DNA of 64,000 nt from assembly GCA_900660155.1 (NCBI GenBank), contig CABFPE010000348.1:47264-111263 (forward strand), written 5' to 3'. The translations under genes and the position numbers were made by a program. Position 1 is the first letter of the stretch, and every line of letters starts with the position of its first letter. The stretch is from Hofstenia miamia. Taxonomy: Eukaryota > Xenacoelomorpha > Acoela > Hofsteniidae. Below the pieces are notes generated by a model that saw only the letters and a list, made by a program, of their open reading frames with translations, ran no database searches and was not told the DNA's origin. Positions 58,301 to 64,000 of the stretch are shown one piece after another.

Positions 58301-60300
58301 TTATTCATTATGAAAACTACAAAAACAATTATTATTATTATTGAGGCATAAATTGATGTTGCATTTACAACATTTTATGTTTGTTTTTCCAGTGCAAAGT
58401 GGTCATTTGCAAATTTTTCTACTATCATCAACCATAGGCCAATGTCCAACACCATCAAGTTGTAAATTCTTTGAGATATTTTTAGATGATGAAGGCCTTA
58501 TTTTCTTTGTCAATGGACTTTTGGTTGGGGTACTGACTGGTCTTCCAGCTTTTCTTTTAGCTAGGTTCTTCCTTTGCTTCATTAGACTAAAAGTGATTTG
58601 CAGCTTGAAGGAAGACAAGTCAATAATTTCAGATTGTTTTGCATTTGGATTTAGAATTTTCATGTCTCTCTTATACAAAAGCCAAGAATTCACAATCACC
58701 ATATCAATCATATGGAAAATTAGTCTGTGATAAAATTTCTTGGAATGAATTGTTATTTGATAAAGAGATATCAGACAGTCAGCAAGGTCTACCCCACCCA
58801 TGTGCTTGTTGTAAATCTTCACTATGTTTGGTTGGTCAATTTCAATTACTTTCTTTGCCTTTGATTCATAGTGTGACACTCTTCCAATTGGATGTTGTTT
58901 TGCTAATTTTGAAATGACATTGACGATTCTATTATCATTCCATTTTGTGAATGTTAGTTCATAGTCATTTTCAGTCTTTGTTTTCTGTGTCATAAATGAA
59001 CCTCTTCCTTTTTTCCCCAATGCTTTATCAGTTGCTAGGTTGTTATTTATACCAGGGAGTCTAGGAACTCTGACTGTTCCACAGCACCATATTTTACATC
59101 TGGCAAGATAATCCATCAAACCTACAGACGTAAACCAATTGTCAAAATACAAAATAAAGTTCTCATCCTTAGGAAGTGGATGGCACAGATGCAGGACAAT
59201 GTTTGCACTTGCTCCAAGATCAGGGATATTATCATCATCCAAAGGATTTATTTTATATCCCCACTTGTGAGGTTTACTCAGTAAGTATTGCTTGCATGAA
59301 TTACGACCTTTGAAAGGGACCATTTGTTCGTCAATGCAAATTGTCTGGTTCTTTGGAATTTTACTAAAGGCTGAGCATAAATGATTGACTAAGGGTCTAA
59401 CTTTGAATAATTTATCATTTCCTGGATTTTTTTAATTGTCTACTAAATGAATTTTTGATTTGATTTCTTCCCACCAATTCACAGACATTATTTCTGCTGC
59501 AATTCTGTCCATAGGGGAAAGTTTACTTGACCAATGCATCCTTGTATTTGACAATTTGCTGATAGAAAAATATATGCATAGACCAAGCCACTGTTCTAAT
59601 TCTATATGATTCAATTTGAGAACTTTGTTGGGATTGATTTGAGAGGAATAAAGATTTGATTCTAAAATATTCAAGTGGCTCTAATATTTGCTCACATGTA
59701 TACTTTTCTCCAAGGAATGGAAGAACAGATGTGACATCATCTTCATTTGTAGAATCATGCAAATATAATAATTTACATCTATTGACAACCCTTTTTCTTC
59801 TATAATCACTCCCAGTTGTTTCTTCAATACCACCAGTATTGCCATTAGAGACTTTGAATACAGTTGATTCATTTGGATCTTGTTCCTCATCTAGATCTGT
59901 TTTTTCAACAATATCTTCAATGTTGAAAACTTCCATATCTGAACAAAAAATATGAAAATAAATTTATTAGTGTGGAATGCATAAAATATGCAAATATATC
60001 ATACATAAAATATATTATATGGTAGTGACCCAAAGTTTGAACATAAAGCAATTATTTGAAAAAAAATATCAGTCAGTATCACTGACCACTGTTTTTTTCA
60101 AATAATTGACTTATATTTGAAATTTTGGTTTGTAGGAACTTTGGAGCATTACCCTAATTATTTCAACAAACAAAACATGATATATACCTCCATCTATGTT
60201 TAGAATAATATCCTCAACATCATCATTTGTATCAATATCAGATTCATCCTTTTCTAATGATATTAGTTGAATCTGATCATCTGACCTCAAAATGCACTGT
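58301..60300 (-). pseudogene. piggyBac transposase (PGBD4-like), broken
   Basis: DDE/D transposase that excises and inserts at TTAA. A first acidic exon (about 60300-60187, SDDQIQLISLEKDESDID) joins through a plausible GT-AG intron (about 60186-59942) to DMEVFNIEDIVEK. Then come LPFLGEKYTCEQILEPLEYF, the DDE domain (WLGLCIYFSISKL onward) and a C-terminal Cys/His domain. All three catalytic Asp positions are visible: ICIDEQMVPFKGR, LYFDNWFTS and HMGGVDLADC. Lesions: a frameshift near 59680, an in-frame TAA after KIHLVDN (about 59430), and a TGA at about 58402 just before the cysteine-rich tail (PLCTGKTNIKCCKCNINLC), which ends at 58301. I see no ATG in the first exon. Length about 580 residues, normal for the family. 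It is recently dead: few lesions and intact motifs. Confidence 0.85.
60049..60109. repeat. Hairpin in the transposase intron
   Basis: CAATTATTTGAAAAAAA (60049) pairs with TTTTTTTCAAATAATTG (ending 60109), and the inner GTCAGT.. / ..CACTGAC words pair as well. The structure lies within the predicted intron of the piggyBac transposase gene. Confidence 0.7.
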
Positions 60301-60318
60301 TGTAGCCTCTGTCCTTAA

Positions 60319-60999
60319 AATATATTGGCTGGTATACCTGTAATACACATATAAGAATAAATAAAAACTAAAACAAAAGTGTCAGCTTGTGTGCATGAAT
60401 GGACGAACTTGTCCAGTGACTTTGTGAGATGATATCTATGTTACATTTTACAATATATCTAATTGCTTTATGTTTTCTAAATCTATGATAACAACACATC
60501 ATCAGCACTTGACCAGTTGTGGTTCCTGTGGGGATAGTGTCAGCCTTGAATTGCTTTTGTATCTCCAAGGTTCTTCCACCACTTACACCTTCCAGAAGGA
60601 AAGTTGAGCTGTGCACCAGTTTTCTGCATGCCCTTGAATTGGCAGTGCAGATCCCTGGTGGGAGAGGCTTCTTGTCCATTGGTCTCCCTGCCCTTGAATC
60701 AGCCTTGGGGACTACTAGGATGCCTTCTCACTCTACGTCATCTATTTGTTGGTTCTTCATTCTCATCCCTTCTGCCCTTGTGTCAACCATCTGGTTTGAG
60801 AACTTCTGCAAGCTCTCCTTCTCCTGTTCGTGGTTAAGAGCTCCTCAGGATGTTGATTTCTGTGCATTCTCTTCTTCATCAGTTGGTGCATCATTTTCCT
60901 CTAATTTCCTAAATGCAGTTAGTTAGGCTATCTAAATTATACATATCATATATAATTTTGTTGCTGTTAACTCAGCATATCTTGAATTCAGCATTCTCA
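60319..60999 (-). other. Possible 3' region of the gypsy copy C
   Basis: Partly open minus-strand sequence (for example 60368-60679, with ANSRACRKLVHSSTFLLEG) without recognisable domains. Plus-strand words of the type CCCTTGAATCAGCCTTGGGG recur at about 60 to 90-bp spacing. It lies directly 3' of the pol tail of copy C and may be its downstream region. Confidence 0.35.
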
Positions 61000-63900
61000 T
61001 CTATCTTCATCTCTTCAATGTCTGCTGTTGCTCTCTTCAGGTTTTGGAAATGTAATAGTCTATTGTTATCTAGAATGTATTCCGTAGTGTTTGTGTTATC
61101 ATGTGAGGGGCGGACCATACTGTTTTCAACTTCCAGACTTGGTTTGTGTCTGTGAGTTTGATTGGTGTGAATGCATATACCTTATCTCCTACTTTGTGTT
61201 TGTGCCTGTAAATTTTTTTATTGTAATTATGCTGCTGTCTCACTGCTGATTTCTATATGTTGTGGCACATCATTTCATGGATTCCTGTAATTTGGTTCTT
61301 CAGTTGTTTTATGTATTCATTATCCAACTTTCCACTGTAGTTAGTGTATTGCATTGAAAGCAGCGTCACCACTTCTCTTCCAAACATAGCCTTGAATGGT
61401 GAGACTCCTATCATTGCATGTACTGAGGTGTTGTAATAGTATTTGATCATCTCAATGACTTCTCTCCATCTGCTTCCCCCTATCCTTGATGCTGCTACTC
61501 TAATTAACTTGATTAGTGTTCAATTGAGTTGCTCCACTGCTCCATTGGCCTGTGGGTGGTATGCAGTTGTCCATTCACTTGCAATTTCCAGGAGTTTTGC
61601 CATCTCTTGAAAAAGCCCACTCTTGAATTGGGACCCCTTATCNACTTTCCACTGTAGTTAGTGTATTGCATTGAAAGCAGGGTCTCTGCTTCTCTTCTGA
61701 GCATTGCCTTGAATGGTAAGACTCCCGTCATTGCATGTACCAAGGTGTTGTAATAGTATTCAATCATCTCAATGACTTCTTGAAGTTGCCCCTCTGATTA
61801 ACTTTGTTAGTGTTTGATTAAGTCACTCCACCACTCCATTGGCTTGTGGATGATATGCTGTCGTTCATTCACTTGCAATCTCCAGGAGTTTTGCCATCTC
61901 TTGGAAAAGTCCGCTCTCAAATTGGGGCCCCTTATCTGTTATGATTGTTTCCATCAGCCCAAGTTGTAGGATCCATTCTTTAAATACTAATTCCACTGTG
62001 GTTTCTGCCATGGTATTCTTCATTGGGACCATCCTTGCATATTTTGTAAAATTGTCTACCATCACCAGTAGATATTTGTAGCCTTCTGTATCCTTCAATA
62101 ACATTTCCAGGTCTATGTGGACTGTTTCATTTGGTTGTGTTGCAATAATTTTCTCTAGTGGCGCCTTTTGCATCGGAAAATGTTGCTTGTTATTAAGGAG
62201 GCATGTCATGCACTTATTAATAATGTCCTTGGTAACTTTCCTCACAGCTGTTGTTATAATCCTTGCATTGAAGGTTTTCTCTGTCTGTGTGATTCCCAGG
62301 TGGCCCTTCTCATGTATCTTCCTTATCAACTCTCTTTTGAAATAGTCTGGTATCACAATCCAGTTATTGTTGGCTTCAACATATAGTAATCCACTTGTAG
62401 TGTTCATAGTATCCTGCTGTTAATTTTGATAGTGTTGTCTGAGGTTCTTCTATCTTTTTTATGATTTCACTAAGGACTATGTCGTCTCTTTGTTTGTCCA
62501 CTATTTCTTTTTCAGATATTTCCTCCCTCATTAGTATTGGTAGCACAGCTTGGCCTTTTTTATCCAAATTTATTTCTGGCAGTCCTTTGTACTTGGGGTG
62601 TGGCAAAAATTGGAATTGTTTTTTTTCTCCATCTATTTTTACTGCATCTCTCTGGTATTCTGGTAGTGATATCCAGAAGTCTGTGTTGTTATGTAACATG
62701 CCTTTCCTATGCTCGATTGTGAATGTGAGCTTGTTTAAATATTTGATCCATTGTGACACTATTCTGGACTTATCTCCAGAAAACTTCTTCAACCAAGCTA
62801 GTCCACTGTTGTCTGTGCATACCCTAAACTCTCTACTGATGAAGAAGTGTTGAAATTTTTTAATACTTTTGATTAATGCGAGCATCTCTACTTTGGTAGA
62901 TCTGTAATTTTCTTTGCTTGCTCTCAGCTTGTGACTAAAAAACTGAATAGGCACTTCTTTTCCATTTTTCACTTGTCCCAGTGTGGCCCTGATTGCCACT
63001 TTGCTTGCATTGCAATCTAGTATGAATTTTTCATTGTAGTCCAGTGTGTTAAGGAATGGTAGTTTTGCCAATTCTTCTTTAATATTATCCAGTTCTTGCT
63101 GCTCCTGTCAGGTCCATACAAATGGTACTGATTTTCTCATTAATCTTGGCATCTTCACTGTCTTACCAGCTGTGTTCAGAATGAAAGTTCTGTAATAATT
63201 GAAGAATCCCATAATCCTCTGTATGTCTTTCTTGTTGTTTGGCTTTTCTATTTTCCAGATCATTTCTCTGGTGTTATCCTTCATGCATATCCTGCCTTTC
63301 TCTATGGTTCTTCTGAGAAATACTATTTTCTCTTTGAGAATGTTGCATTTATTCCCATTAATTTGAAGTCCTGCATTTTCCAGAATTGTTAGTGTTGTCT
63401 CTAATTTTTCCAGGTGTTCTTGGATTGTGTCACTAGTTACTATGATGTCGTCTATATAGGCATCAACCCCTTCTTCCATTCTATGTGTCTTATTCTTTAA
63501 CACTTTCATAATATACCTCTGGCAAGTTGCTGGTGTGTTACACAGGCCAAACACCATATATATCCATTCATATAGCCCATAGGGAGTTATGAATGCTGTC
63601 TTCTCAATATTGTCCTCTTCCAACTTTACTTGCCCATAGACTTTGCATGTGTCTAGTGTTGTAAAATATTTATGCTTACTGGCTTCATAGAGCATGTCCT
63701 CTATCCGTGGTAGAGGATATGAATCATTTTTTGTCACTTTGTTTAATTTGCGAAAATCTATGCATAGGCAATACTTATCTCCCAACTTTACAAATATGGT
63801 TGGTGCTGTGTATAGGCTCTTGCTATGGCGGATAATTTTGTTGTCAATTAGTTCTTCCAGTATGTGATTATATTCATCTTTCATCTGTTTGGGTACCCTT

Positions 63901-64000
63901 CTGACTGGCAGCTTGATGAGTTTGTCCATTGTTGTGACTTTTCTGTGTTTCTTGCCCACTGCCTGCCCCATGCTTATCTCTCCATAGTTAAATATACATT
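61000..64000 (-). mobile_element. Ty3/gypsy family 1, copy C pol (broken, continues past the window)
   Basis: LTR-retrotransposon fossil on the minus strand with the best-preserved pol here. Parts in order: RT (about 63108-63971) with CLCIDFRKLNKV, GLCNTPATCQRY and AYIDDIIVTS; RNase H (about 62376-63071) with ILDCNASKVAI; and integrase (about 61500-62400) with the HHCC zinc region (KIHEKGHLGI ... CMTC), HIDLEMLLKD at the first core Asp, and ITDKGPQFES at the second. A pol tail runs to about 61.0 kb. It carries roughly four to six breaks and is younger than the copies at 18-29 kb. A single N at 61643 joins two similar but non-identical integrase segments (61329-61640 and 61644-61920), so this stretch may be a chimera of two copies. 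Its 5' part lies beyond 64000. Confidence 0.85.

Larger units (their letters stand above)
57852..60318 (-). mobile_element. piggyBac DNA transposon, ~2.46 kb
   Basis: Between TTAA at 57852-57855 and TTAA at 60315-60318, giving a length of about 2.46 kb, typical for piggyBac. The left terminus CCCTCTACTGCATGAA has the usual piggyBac CCC start. The right terminus (reverse complement GGACAGAGGCTACAACAGTG) matches it only weakly (CTAC...TGCAT), so the right boundary is tentative. A subterminal palindrome TTGGACATTTTCGTCCAA lies at about 57990. The single gene is a transposase with at least one intron. Confidence 0.7.

Noticed and set aside
1-64000. tRNA, rRNA or riboswitch genes
   Set aside because: I scanned for typical tRNA B-box text and conserved rRNA words and saw none that I could support; a covariance-model scan would be decisive.

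Overview
This is AT-rich eukaryotic DNA, most likely from an invertebrate animal. I cannot name the species. The evidence is a GT-AG gene style, an F-box/leucine-rich-repeat (FBXL) gene, piggyBac, Tc1/mariner and LINE remnants, Ty3/gypsy LTR elements, several MITE families and a Polinton-like insertion. There are no bacterial operons and no tRNA or rRNA gene that I can recognise. One host protein-coding gene is well supported; almost everything else is mobile-element debris in non-coding DNA.

Layout. 1-10.4 kb: non-coding DNA with a TIR-bearing MITE (1.49-2.85 kb), two halves of a Tc1/mariner transposase (3.56-5.95 kb, minus strand) and an old gypsy reverse-transcriptase fossil (7.8-8.6 kb). 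10.4-36.3 kb: an LTR-retrotransposon cluster. Two near-identical gypsy stretches lie as inverted arms (10.4-13.7 and 29.4-33.0 kb; the right one continues to an LTR at 36.3 kb). Between them are a minisatellite and two head-to-tail copies of a second gypsy family that share an LTR (18.4-29.4 kb). 36.3-48.2 kb: mostly non-coding, with an exact 883-bp assembly duplication (39.4-41.2 kb), a nested hAT-like/MITE pair (42.2-43.0 kb), a piggyBac-type MITE carrying a second MITE (43.7-44.4 kb), a long foldback element (45.2-46.0 kb) and a LINE fragment (46.6 kb). 48.25-51.89 kb: the FBXL gene, cut in codon 38/39 by an element with long TIRs, a 5'-AG end, an exact 6-bp target duplication and a capsid-like reading frame, which together fit a Polinton/Maverick. 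53.8-64.0 kb: another gypsy cluster on the minus strand, with an unrecognised long coding remnant (56.0-57.85 kb) that a piggyBac element (57.85-60.3 kb) appears to have entered.

The most interesting locus is the FBXL gene. Skipping the insertion and one copy of the target duplication gives a continuous 485-codon frame. The junction of target duplication and TIR also creates a strong 5' splice site, and a pyrimidine tract at the other end precedes an AG that would keep frame at a cost of four codons. The insertion is therefore either a recent gene-breaking allele or a possible new intron.

Six of the seven isolated single N bases lie at or between near-identical duplicated blocks, and a 25-N run does too. 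Several apparent duplications are therefore probably unmerged assembly overlaps, and copy-number claims should be read with that in mind.
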